A model generated the notes under the pieces. It was not told the DNA's origin. It saw only the letters and a list, made by a program, of their open reading frames with translations, and ran no database searches. From Brachynemurus nebulosus (taxonomy: Eukaryota > Arthropoda > Insecta > Neuroptera > Myrmeleontidae): a stretch of 64,000 nucleotides of DNA. Location of the stretch: assembly GCA_035578155.1 (NCBI GenBank), contig JAPWDM010000005.1, forward strand, positions 44,637,954 to 44,701,953, in the 5' to 3' direction. Below, in pieces: positions 39,751 through 50,936 of this stretch. The translations under genes and the position numbers were made by a program. Each line of letters opens with the position of its first letter. The stretch's first letter is position 1.

Positions 39751-40286
39751 ACCTTAAAAAATCAAATCTAAATCATTACTAAAAATACTGAAAAATGAAT
39801 AAAATTTTCTGGCTTCTGATGACCTTTCTGTCATAACACTAGCACAAGTGCTTGTTTGCAGGCTATCAGAATCAAATTGCCAGGTAATTAGCTATCGTGT
39901 AGTAATACATGAATATGTTTATCGATTTTTATGATAAACCATTGAAAGAAATTTACATATCCTCTATTTTATCCCGAAAGTTATGAAAAACTGTAGCTAC
40001 TGATGAGCCCTAACTTAATGCGTATCTAACATGCACTTGGTTAATTTTCAGGCCTTATTAGGCCTTCGAAGAAGAGCCTTATAATTTTGGTCTAAAAAAT
40101 TGAAAAAGAGGGGGAATCGGTAATAATAATAATAAAATTTAAAAAAATAATTAATGAGTTGCACATGCATATACTAGAGGGATGTCACTGTCCTTAAAAA
40201 AAAAAAAAAAATAAATAAATAAAAACCAGCCAAAAATCATAAATTAACACTTTCACCATTATATGTGACGAATACATAAAGAAAAA

Positions 40287-42158
40287 ATGACTACAGCAAT
40301 TTTACGTTTTCATAAAAGAAAGCTAATTTTTTTTTTGGCATCAATTATATTGTGCTCTACTTTAGTCTTTTTGTTGTATATTAACTCTATCGACGATCTA
40401 TCAACGATATCACCAAAAGGAATGTACATTTTTCTTCTTTTTTATTTTTATACAAACATGTATATATTTTACCTTTTTTATCTTGTGTCACTTTTACAAA
40501 CTACTGGAACTTTTTTTCTGACTGGTAATATATACTGCCACCTATTATTCATATTTGTGAACTAAATTTAAAAATATACACTGTGTCTTTTTATGTTGGT
40601 ATCATATAGAAAACTTTTCTTATTAACTCCAAGAAAAAAGTAGTTCTTCCTAAAAAGTTCTGCATGGTTTAAGATCTAAAATGTAAATTGCAATCATCAG
40701 TATAAATTTTTTCAGTTGTTTGTTTATAATGTTTGTCAGAAATATGTATTTTGCTCAATATGTATATAATATGTATTTTGACAATATCAAAAATTGTTAT
40801 GATCAGAATTAGAAAGCTATATATTTAGATACGTAATTATATTGAACTAGATGTACCTGCGACATCGTTCGCGCAACGCATTGTTATAAAATCAATGAGA
40901 AGTATATAAGTGTAATAATAGTGTACTGTCAAAATAGTGTACTAGTTGGGCGTTTTGTTAGGAAAGGTTATAACCATCATGGTGTTAATAAACAAAGGAG
41001 ACAAATTTCCAAAATTAGAACTTAAAATTGTAAAAAGCAACAAAACGTGATTTTTCTTGTAATTCGATATAATTCCATATTCGAGTATAGTTTTAAATTC
41101 TGATCAACTTTGTTTATAACAATTTTTGGTATTAATAAAAATAAAAGTACTTTATAATATTAATAGATTTGAGCGTTACTTTACGGTATTCCATATTTGT
41201 AAATAATAAACAAATATTTTACTTCGCAAAATACCACTTTTATTTTGAAACTGTGACAATATTGTTTCGAACCGTCAGTTCATTTTCAAACCGAATATTC
41301 GAAACAATATTGTCACAGCTTCAAAATAAAAGTGGTATTTTGCGAAGTAAAATATTTGTTTATTATTTATAAAAGTACTTTACTTTTGAGCAAAGTTCAT
41401 AATTTTTGATAAATCGAGTAAACGAACGAAAAAATTTGATAACTGATGATGTAAGTAAAATAATTAATGTACTTAACTCAATATTAGCAAATTTAAAAAA
41501 AAAAAAGTAGTTTGTAAGTTAAAAAATAGGTATGGCTTGTTTTCAAATTGACACCTGGTTTTTGTTATACAGGTACAACAAGTGTCAGTCAATATTATTG
41601 TTTTGAATAAATTAACCTAAAAAAAACTTTTATATGAACAGAATTTAAATGTTCAGAATATGATGATCATGATAATTGATAATAACATGGTAAGTAGATA
41701 AAGAATTAGATACATTCAGTTCAAAAATTGTTGATTATTTTTTTTTTTTTGGTTTCGGTGAATTTGCAGTCGATTTGTCAAACATGGTTATGTTACTTTT
41801 ATAATCGTTGTAAATTATTAAGAAAACATAAACCAATTCGTGATTTTATAAAGAAGAGCGTTCCACACTTTGACTAGTCTACTTAAAATGTTCTGTGAGT
41901 CTACTAACAATAAATCTACTAAGTACTACCTACCCACGCACTGCTATTCTGAAAAAGTTTATATATAAGCTACCTGTAGCTGAAAAAGTTTATAAAAATT
42001 GCAAGAAGTTATATTATGTAAGTAGAAAAATAATAATTAGTTAAAAAATTTTAACTATAATGAAAACTAAATTTACTTTTTGTCCCCATAGCAGAACTAC
42101 GCGCAACACGGCGACATTGTCGCAGAAGGAGAACGGGCTCCTGCAGAAAGATTACTAA
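40287..42158 (+). CDS. Possible two-exon small single-pass membrane protein (exons 40287-40423 and 42092-42158)
   Basis: Not recognised. The first exon starts AAAAAATGAC and encodes a basic N-terminus (RFHKRK), then about 20 hydrophobic residues (LIFFLASIILCSTLVFLLYI), then a polar stretch: the layout of a type II Golgi membrane protein or a signal anchor. A candidate donor is AAT|GTACAT at 40424. A good acceptor, a pyrimidine tract ending CCCCATAG at 42091, precedes a GC-rich segment unlike its surroundings. Joined, the frame stays open for 22 further codons (RTTRNTATLSQKENG and so on) to TAA, total about 67 residues. The acceptor is a TAGCAG tandem site (NAGNAG), so one residue could vary. 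Alternatively exon 1 belongs to a longer gene with exons elsewhere. The donor is weak. Confidence 0.28.
40850..40935 (-). mobile_element. Truncated end of the 20560 repeat family
   Basis: GACATCGTTCGCGCAACGCA then TTGTTATAAAATCAATGAGA is the reverse complement of 21190-21250. Confidence 0.65.
41199..41370 (+). repeat. Near-perfect 73-bp inverted repeat, 26-bp loop
   Basis: Arms 41199-41271 and 41298-41370 (TAAATAATAAACAAATATTT ... GACAATATTGTTTCGAA) are nearly identical in inverse. A 14-bp direct repeat ATAAAAGTACTTTA at 41141 and 41369 lies beside it. Transcription would give a long stable hairpin. Confidence 0.8.
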
Positions 42159-42248
42159 TCTTAGATTAGCTATCATAAAACCAACTAGAATGTAGTTTGC
42201 AGAATGTAGTTTGTTGTGAATTTGACCGTAAAAGGGAAGGAAAAAACT

Positions 42249-42450
42249 TTATTTATAGTATAGTAAAAATAACTAGAACGTGAAAATATCCTTCTTTAAA
42301 TCGAAGACAAGTGACTTAAGACTCCGCGAGCGCTGGCGGCTGCTAGCAGGCTGCGCCGTATTGGATATAGACGAATTAATATCGAGAAACAAGCGGTTTA
42401 TATTTATAGTATAGTAAAAATAACTAGAACGTAAAAACGTCCTTTTAGTA
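42249..42450 (+). repeat. Two direct copies of a ~50-bp segment, 150 bp apart
   Basis: TATAGTATAGTAAAAATAAC+TAGAACGT occurs at about 42254 and 42406; a GC-rich CGCGAGCGCTGGCGGCTGCT patch sits between. Confidence 0.6.
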
Positions 42451-42584
42451 GCGGAAGCATTGTGATCACTTTTGAAAAATAAAAAATTGTTTCTCTCCAA
42501 AATTAAATTTTTTACGCACATTTTACGTTTTAGAGCTTCCTGAACAATTTTGGTTTGGTGTCTGTCTGTCCGTCTGTGTATCTC

Positions 42585-42885
42585 CAATTTTGCACCAAGT
42601 GGCATAACTTCCGAACTATTCGATTGTTTTTAATGAAATTTTCAGAAATTATGCAGTTTGGCTCCGCGATGGTCCCCTATGAATTTAATCAAAATCGGAG
42701 TAACGGTAGCAATTCCGCTACCATGTAATTCCAAAATTGCACCAAGTGGCATAACTTCTGAACCACTCAATTCTTTTTTATGAAATTTTCAGAAATTATG
42801 TAGTTTGGTTCCTATATGGCCCCCTATGAATTTAATCGAAATCGGAGTAACGGTAGCTACGCCGCTACCATGAAATCCCATTAAA
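42585..42885 (+). repeat. Tandem duplication, 147-bp unit, 2 copies
   Basis: GCACCAAGTGGCATAACTTC occurs at 42592 and 42739, each followed by AAATTTTCAGAAATTATG and CGGAGTAACGGTAGC. Confidence 0.75.
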
Positions 42886-45099
42886 TGTCAATATCTTATT
42901 TACTGCTAGTCCTATCTCGCTCAAATTAGGGTATTTTGGGGGTTAGTTTCTAAAATATTTTTGCTATTATTTTATAATTTAGCCTTTAAGTCTTTTGAGT
43001 TACAACAGTTTTTTATAAACTTCAAGGCGAAAATATAATTTCAGGGTATATAATACTATTTTAGAAGACTATTTTAAAGTAGAATACTATTTTAGAGTCT
43101 TTTACGACTCAATGGGGTGTGCCCACCCCATTGACAGCGTATTTATGTTTGAAACACGTACATAAACTTCTTCATTGTTTACAAATCAAATACTGGTATA
43201 AATCAATTATTCAATTTTTGTGAAAATGGAGATTAAATTAAGCTTTGACGTGCATTTGATTTTGGAATGAAGGAACATTTAATGCTTCCGCAACCTCTAA
43301 GCAAAGTTTTTTTACAAATTTCTCTGTTATAGTACTCTTTTTCTCTTTGGTTTCAAATACGAGAATTATTAATTTTTCCATATCCATTTAAATGTATCCT
43401 TAATTTATCAAATAATAAGTTTTATAGAATTGTAGTTTGGTACTACAAAAATTGTAACAAATGAAAATATCCGTTAATGGCCAATATTTAATATTTTCCT
43501 AGTTACCTAAATCAATTTTTTTTAAAAAAATAATAAGTATTGATTGTGACAAGTTACAAAATATTTTTAAATATTCAAAAATTAATTTTTATTCTATTTG
43601 ATATGTTTTCCTATCAGTGACAAAGTTTATAAAGTGTATCCTATTATTTATGGTACTCTATGTTATACCTTCAGTGCATATTTCATTCAGTATATATATC
43701 TGGCATATTTGGTGAAACTTTACATTACACGTCACAACCAATAGGATCGCTCGTTGCTCAAATGTACCGTTTTGGCGGAATTTTTATTTAAGGTAGATAA
43801 TTTACATTAATTTCGTTATGAAAACTAAAATTAATCAAACAAAAAGAACTGTCCTAAGAATTTGTGACATGTATAGAATATTCTAAAAAATGTTTCATAA
43901 TATTCTAAAAAAACATGCATATTCCCTATTATAATTTAATGCCAGATTTGCACTAAATTTAATATTAAACAGTAATTGTATTGTATTTAATAATATATTA
44001 AATGTCGAAGTTAACGTTCGATTTACAGTAAACTTACAGAAAGTTTTTGGGTTTTACACATGCCGTCGCAGAAAGGTTGAAAATGTTCTGCTTTGGGGCT
44101 TTTTGTAAAAATATGCATTTTTAGAATTTCGTAGTTTTGACAACAAGAAATTCTTATGGTTTGTATAGTCGAAACATCCGTTCCTTGCGAAAGACTTTTC
44201 CGTTCCACCAAATATTGCGTCCGACGAAAGGGGTCGCCTAAATCCTGAGCGATTAGATAAATTAATATTTTTAAAGTTAATTGACATGAAATATTGGGAA
44301 ATGTAATTTTTTTATTAATTTGATTCAATAAACGCATATAATTAACTTATAGTTTCATTTCCTGATTTCTTGAATAAGTTTAATTTATTGATATAAAAAA
44401 TACTTCTACCTCTACTAATTCGTTATCAATAATGTTTTCTGTTTTTATTAAGCATATTTCAAAATAATCGACTACCGAATCGAATAATTAAATATCGATC
44501 TTTTAATCATCGATTTAATCGAGAACCGATTCCAGCCCACTCGATTCCAATCGAATCGGAAATCGATTTTTTTTTAATGAATCGACATGCCTACTCCACC
44601 GGAAAAATTTGCTTTAACCTTAAGGGGATGGTAATGAATTTAATTTTTTTTCTCTTTTTTATACTTTCATATGATTGGACAACATTTTAAGATTGTTGTG
44701 TCAAAATTTGAAACAAATCGGAGTAAAACTAACTAAGATATAGAATTTTGAGCGTTTGTTGCGCCAATAGGTTTTTGTATTCCAGCCCAGCAGGTACGTG
44801 GGAATCCCTGAATTCTTTTATTCATCGATAGGTCTTTGGAAGTATATTAATATATACTATAATCAATGACGTAGTTATGAATAAATTTTTCATATTTAAT
44901 ATTGCATTTGGTAATTATGTACCAATTTTTGGCTCCAAAAGAAAAACTAATATTCCGATTTTAATGATTTTTTTAAATGTTCATTGCTATGGCGGATTAG
45001 TTAAAAAAATACTACAACTCGATATTGTTATTGAAAATGCTGGGAAACTGTTGTTAAATTTAAAAAAAATCTATTTTTTAAGATTTCTTTTTTTATTTT
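42886..45099. other. AT-rich intergenic, nothing else recognised
   Basis: 44460-44580 is dense in ATCGAT/GAATCG words without a clear period. Frames at 44023-44337 are unsupported. Confidence 0.3.
43110..43133 (+). repeat. Perfect 10-bp-stem hairpin
   Basis: CAATGGGGTG, 4-nt loop, CACCCCATTG. No U-tract follows; function unknown. Confidence 0.5.
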
Positions 45100-45610
45100 G
45101 TATGCATGTATGTCAAAGTCGAAGTATATTGTCAAAACTACCTAAACTAACCTAACCTTAACCAATCTCACCATCTAGTTTTTATATCAAAGTCGAAGTA
45201 TATTGTCAAAACTAACTAAACTTACCTAACTTTAACTAACCTCACCACCTAGTTTTTATAATAAAGTCGAAGTATATGTAGAAGCACGGCTCCACCTATT
45301 CTTAGCTCTAAAAGAAAAACTAATGATCCGATTTTAATGATTTTTTCTTTTAATGTTCATTGCTACGGCAGATTAATTAAAAAAATACTACAACTCGATA
45401 TCGTTACTGATGTCGTTACTCGATATCGTTACTATGTTATTTTGTATGCATGTATGTCAAAGTCGAAGTATATTGTCAAAACTACCTAAACTAACCTAAC
45501 CTTAACTAATTTCACCATCTAGTTTTTATATAAAAGTCGAAGTATATTGTCAAAACTAACTAAACTAACCTAACTTTAACTAACCTCACCACCTACTCTT
45601 GCCTCGACCT
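45100..45610 (+). repeat. Irregular repeats with CTAACCTAAC phrases
   Basis: CAAAGTCGAAGTATATTGTC recurs near 45113, 45187, 45456 and 45534, with a shorter AAAGTCGAAGTATATG near 45263, followed by ACTAACCTAACCTTAAC-like strings. The CCTAA word resembles insect telomere repeats but is not an array. Confidence 0.6.
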
Positions 45611-46126
45611 TTTGGTCTATTGTTTATTTTGGTCTATTTTATCGAAATATGCACTCAAAAGTTCATACAAACACAGACACACAAAATGATAAAAAAAAAT
45701 TTGAAAAAATTGAATTTTTTCAAATTTTAAAAGTTTCCCAGCCTTTCCATTATCGATATCGAATTGTGTTTCGCTGGTATCTATGATTTAAGGTAACAAA
45801 ATATTTTAAAATAATGAAAAAAATTCGTCAAGTCCTCTGAGAAGGCCTAACTTAGTGCGTGTCAAAAAACACGCACTTGACGAATTTTTGATTTTATTAA
45901 TTTTATGATATTCACAGATTTTTTAATTAGGCACCAATCCGCTTAAATTGCATTTGTGCATATAAAAACAATTAATAAAATACACAAAAGTTAATTTTTT
46001 TCTCATTTTTTGATTCCCTATTCCAAATTTTTAACAATATAGTATTAATAACAAATAAATTATTAAAATTTAAAATCATTATTGTTATAAGTTTATTATC
46101 CATTTGATTAGATAGCTGCTATTTTA

Positions 46127-48200
46127 AGGTCCATGTCGCTGGCCCGGCCATGTCGGAAATTCGATATCAAAACTATACCACGATTTAGTACCTAATTTGT
46201 ACTAATTTGTACCCCCAGTTTTAGAATTTGTACTCATAAGGTGGCGGAGATATTAGGGGGTCCCAAATCCGGGTCAGCGACATGCCAGCCCGGCCGTGTA
46301 GGAAATTTGATATAAAAACTATACCTTAGTTTTTTAGTATTTAGTACCTATTTTGTACTAATTTGTACTCCACTTTCAGAATTTGTACTCATAAGATGGC
46401 GGAGATATTAAGGGGGTCCCAAATCCGGGCCAGCCCGGCCATGACGAAATTTTGATATAAAAAGTATACCACGATTTAGTACCTAATTTGTACTAATTTG
46501 TACTCCAGTTTCAGAATTTGTACCCTTAAGATGGCAGGGATATTAAGGGGGTCCCAAAACCAGGCCACTACAATGCTAGCCCGGCCCTGTCGGAAATTTG
46601 ATACAAAAACTATACTACGATTTAGTACTTATTTTGTACTATGTTGCACTCCAGTTTCAGAATTTGTGCCCCTAAGATGGTGGAGATATTAAGGCGGTCC
46701 CGAAACCAGTCCAGTACAATGCCAGCCCGGCCCTGTGGGAAATTTGATATACACACTATACCACGATTTAGTATCTATTTTGTACTATATTGTACTCGAT
46801 TTTCAGAATTTGTACCCCTAAGATGACAGAGATATTAAGGGGGTTCCAAAACCAGGCTAGTACAATGCCAGCCTGGCCCTGTCGGAAATTTGACACAAAA
46901 ACTATACAACGTTTTAGTACCTACTTTGTACCATGTTGTACTCCAGTTTCAGAATTTGTACCCCTAAGATGGCACAGATATTAAGGGGGTCCCAAAACCA
47001 GTCCAGTACAGTGCCACCCCGGCCCTGTCGGAAGTTTGATATAAAAACTATACCATGATTTAGTACCTATTCTGTATTATATTACGCTCCATTTTCCGAA
47101 TTTGTACCCCTAAGATGGCAGAGATATTAAGGGGGTCCCAAAACCAGTCCAGTACAGTGCCAGTCCGGCCCTGTCGGTAATTTGATAAAGAAACTACACC
47201 AGGATTTAGTACCTATTTTGTACTATATTGTACTCCATTTTCAAAATTTGTGCCCTTAAGATGGCAGAGATATTAAGGGGATCCCAAAACCAGGCAAGTA
47301 CAATGACAGCCCGGCCCTGTCGGAAATTTGATACAAAAACTATAGTAAGATTTAGTACCTACTTTGTACTATGTTGCACTCCAGTTTTAGAATTTGTACA
47401 CCTAAGATGGCAGAGATATTAAGGAGGTCTCAAAACCAGTCCAGTACAGTGCCAGCCCGACCCTGTCGGAAGTTTGATATAAAAACTATACCACGATTTA
47501 GTGCCTATTTTGTACTATATTACGCTCCATTTTAAGAATTTGTACCCCTAAGATGGCAGAGATATTAAGGGGGTCCCAAAACCAGTCCAGTACAATGCCA
47601 GTCCGGCCCTGTCGGTAATTTGATACAAAAACTATACCAGGATTTAGTACCTATTTTGTACTATATTGTACTCCATTTTCAAAATTTGTACCCTTAAGAT
47701 GGCAGAGATATTAAGGGGGTCCCAAAACCAGGCCAGTACAATGCCAGCCCGGCCCTGTCGGAAATTTGATACAAAAACTATAGTACGATTTAGTACCTAC
47801 TTTGTACTATGTTGTACTCCAGTTTTAGAATTTGTACCCCTAAGATGGCAGATATATTAAGGGGGTCTCAAAAGCAGTCCAGTACAGTGCCAGCCCGGCC
47901 CTGTCGGAAGTTTGGTATAAAAACTATACCAGGATTTAGTACCTATTTTGTACTATATTACGCTCCATTTTCAGAATTTGTACCCCTAAGATGGTAGAGA
48001 TATTAAGGGTGTCCCAAAACCAGTCCAGTACACTGCCAGTCCGGCCCTGTAGGAAATTTGATACAAAAACTATACCGGGATTTAGTACCTATTTTGTACC
48101 ATATTGTACTCCATTTGCAAAATTTGCACCCTTAAGATGGCAGAGATATTAGGGGGAGTCCAGCTACAGAATTTGTACCTGTAAGATGGCAGGGATATTA
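46127..48200 (+). repeat. Left arm: about 14 tandem 146-bp units with a 438-bp higher-order period
   Basis: AAGATGGCAGAGATATTAAG recurs near 46529, 46677, 46822, 46968, 47114, 47259, 47407, 47552, 47698, 47845, 47991 and 48136. Units starting near 46790, 47228 and 47666 resemble each other more than their neighbours (438 = 3 x 146). Confidence 0.85.
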
Positions 48201-48232
48201 AGGGTTACGTATATAGGGACAGTGTCATGCCA

Positions 48233-48507
48233 GTCAGTTTTGAAAATTTGCTAAAATTGAAGAAAATAAATGGATCGTTCAAGAAACGGGGAAACCCAGA
48301 AGAAAGATAAATAAACAAAAGTGTACCGGAAGCGACAGGAAAATCACGATCTTTGATGTTGAACGCGTTTAAGGAAGCAAATACGGGGCAGGGAGGCCAG
48401 ACAATGAATATTACGAAATATTTTTTTTTTATTTCTAAATTTTTGTTGATAAATGTGGATAATATATTTTTTCTTGGTACTTGATTTAAAATTAATTGTT
48501 GTGTCGG
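48233..48507. other. Unique loop of the foldback element
   Basis: The only non-repeat part between the arms. It lies within a 108-codon minus-strand frame (48531-48205) that starts inside the arm and matches nothing recognised; probably not a gene. Confidence 0.5.
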
Positions 48508-49926
48508 GGCCGGACAGGGCCGGACTGGCACTGTACTGGACTGGTTTTGGGACCTTCTTAATATCTCTGATATCTTAGGGGTACAAATTCTGAAACTCGA
48601 GTACGAATTAGTACAAATTAGGTACTAAATCGCGGTCTCCCCCTAATATATCTACCATCTTAGGGGTACAAATTCTGAAACTCCAGTAAAATATAGTACA
48701 AAATTGGTAATAAATCGTGGTATAGTTTTTATATCAAATTTCCGACAAGGCCGGGCTAGCATTGTACTGACGTGGGTTTAGGCCCCATTAATATCTCTAC
48801 CATCTTACGGGTACATATTTTGAAACTCGAGTACAAATTAGGAAAAATTAGGTAATAAACCGTGATATAGTTTTTATATCAAATTTCCGGCAGGGCCGGG
48901 CTGGCATTGTACTGGACCGGTTTTCGGACCCCCTTAATATCTCTACCATCTTAGGGGTACAAATTCTGAAAATGGAGCGTAATATACTACAAAATAGGTA
49001 CTAAGTGTTACTATAGTTTTTGTATCAAATTTCCGACAGGGCCGGGCTGGCATTGTACTGGCCTGGTTTTGGGACCCCCTTAATATCTCTGCCATCTTAA
49101 GGGTACAAATTTTGAAAATGGAGTACAATATAGTACAAAATAGGTACTAAATCCTGGTATAGTTTTTTTATCAAATTACCGACAGGGCCGGACTGGCATT
49201 GTACTGGACTGGTTTTGGGACTCTCTTAATATCTCTGCCATCTTAGGGGTACAAATTCTGAAAATGGAGCGTAATATAGTACAAAATAGGTACTAAGTCG
49301 TGGTATAGTTTTTATATCAAACTTCCGACAGGGCCGGGCTGGCACTGTACTGGACTGGTTTTGGGACCCCCTTAATATCTCTGCCATCTTAGGGGTACAA
49401 ATTCTGAAACTGGAGTACAACATAGTACAAAGTAGGTACTAAATCGTAGTATAGTTTTTGTATCAAATTTCCGACAGGGCCGGGCTAGCATTGTACTGGC
49501 CTGGTTTTGGGACCCCCTTAATATCCCTGCCATCTTAAGGGTACAAATTCTGAAACTGGAGTACAAATTAGTACAAATTAGGTACTAAATCGTGGTATAC
49601 TTTTTATATCAAAATTTCGTCATGGCCGGGCTGGCCCGGATTTGGGACCCCCTTAATATCTCCGCCATCTTATGAGTACAAATTCTGAAAGTGGAGTACA
49701 AATTAGTACAAAATAGGTACTAAATCTTGGTATAGTTTTTATATCAAATTTCCGACATGGCCGGGCTGGCATGTCGCTGGCCCGGATTTGGGACCCCCCT
49801 AATATCTCCGCCACCTTATGAGTACAAATTCTGAAACTGGGGGTACAAATTAGTACAAATTAGGTACTAAATCGTGGTATAGTTTTTGTATCGAATTTCC
49901 GACACGGCCGGGCCAGCGACATGCAC
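48508..49926 (-). repeat. Right arm: about 10 tandem 146-bp units, inverted
   Basis: CTTAATATCTCTGCCATCTT recurs at ~146-bp steps. The outer unit at 49372-49566 encodes the same read-through peptide as the left unit at 46498-46692 almost to the residue, showing very high arm identity at equal distance from the ends. Confidence 0.85.
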
Positions 49927-49937
49927 CTGCTATTTTA

Positions 49938-50708
49938 TACGTACATAGGATAGTGATTGGCGGAAAAAGTAGATATCGTCACTCTTGGTAGTTCATGATT
50001 GGTTAATTTATATGGAGGTGTGCGATTGTTTCAATATTGTTTTTGAATAGAGTATAAAAAACAAATGATATTGTAAATAAATAATATAATAGATTTCAGG
50101 TAATTGAGAAATGTCGTCATAAAATTTATAATTTTGCTGGTATGACGTTATAGAGAAATTCGATAAACAACTGTATACTCATCAATTAATACTTTCGCTA
50201 ATTATATGTAATATATGTATGTACGTATCTTTATTATACATGTTATTATACATTGAAATACATAAATGTATGTATATGTAAACGATGTATTAAATTATTT
50301 TAAGCGAAATGAGTAAATTTATAATTACATAAATATAATTTAAATAGAGAGTGGATTTATATGCTTATGCCACTGCCGCATTGACTATTCTACTTAACGT
50401 CACAATTGCAACGTATGAGATCACTTTAATAATAAAATTTAAGGGTGCTTGAAGATATTAAGGATGGTTTGGGAGGTACAATCGGAGCTAAAAGTACATG
50501 AAATTAGAAATTCGTGAATAATTGCGTTGTATAACAAACTATGAGGTAAATAAATAGTTATCTTTGTTAAATAATAGCTATCACTACAACTGATTGTACA
50601 ATACATCAAACTATAGCTCTCAGCTGAGTACAAGAGCTGAGTACATTCTGAGGATTTTTCGGAGAATTTCAAAATGCTACGAGACGATTGAAAATTTAGT
50701 AGAATGTT
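49938..50708. other. AT-rich intergenic, nothing recognised
   Basis: No convincing gene. Confidence 0.3.
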
Positions 50709-50786
50709 CCTCATTAAATACTAAGGCCCCTGTGCCTCATTAAATACTAAGGCCCCTGTGCCTCATTAAATACTAAGGCCCCTGTG
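50709..50786 (+). repeat. Three perfect 26-bp tandem copies
   Basis: CCTCATTAAATACTAAGGCC+CCTGTG starts at 50709, 50735 and 50761. Confidence 0.9.
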
Positions 50787-50936
50787 AAAATTTCAAACCG
50801 ATTCACTAAGCCGTTAAAAAGTTATTAAAAAAAAAAAAAAAAAAAAAAACTAATTTTACACGTACTCTTACGGAAATTCGAAAACAGAACAGATTAAATA
50901 ACTTTTTAACGGCTTAGTGAATCGGTTTGAAATTTT
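50787..50936 (+). repeat. Perfect 40-bp inverted repeat around a poly-A loop
   Basis: AAAATTTCAAACCGATTCAC...GTTATT at 50787-50826 is exactly mirrored at 50897-50936; the loop includes A20+. Confidence 0.85.

Larger units (their letters stand above)
46127..49926. mobile_element. 3.8-kb foldback element with tandem 146-bp arms
   Basis: Left arm 46127 to about 48232 and right arm about 48508 to 49926 are inverted copies made of about 14 and 10 units. Termini: GGTCCATGTCGCTGGCCCGG (left), GGTGCATGTCGCTGGCCCGG (right, reverse complemented). The flanks share CTGCTATTTTA (46116-46126 and 49927-49937), so the whole structure inserted as a unit. The apparent 61-65-codon ORFs on both strands are read-through of the repeat unit, not genes. 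Confidence 0.85.

Noticed and set aside
40287..40565. 92-codon ORF as a complete protein
   Set aside because: The second half is poly-Phe/Tyr AT-driven sequence past a possible splice donor; only the first ~45 codons look coding.
44023..44337. Overlapping 104- and 77-codon minus-strand ORFs
   Set aside because: No start context, domain or composition signal; overlapping frames suggest chance.
45130..45600. CCTAA-like strings as possible interstitial telomere repeat
   Set aside because: Irregular CTAACCTAACTTTAAC phrases, not a regular (CCTAA)n array.
46498..47997. Series of similar 61-64-codon ORFs on the plus strand, and mirror ORFs at 48943-49566 on the minus strand
   Set aside because: They are read-through of the 146-bp repeat unit in the foldback arms, with no start context or function; not a gene family.
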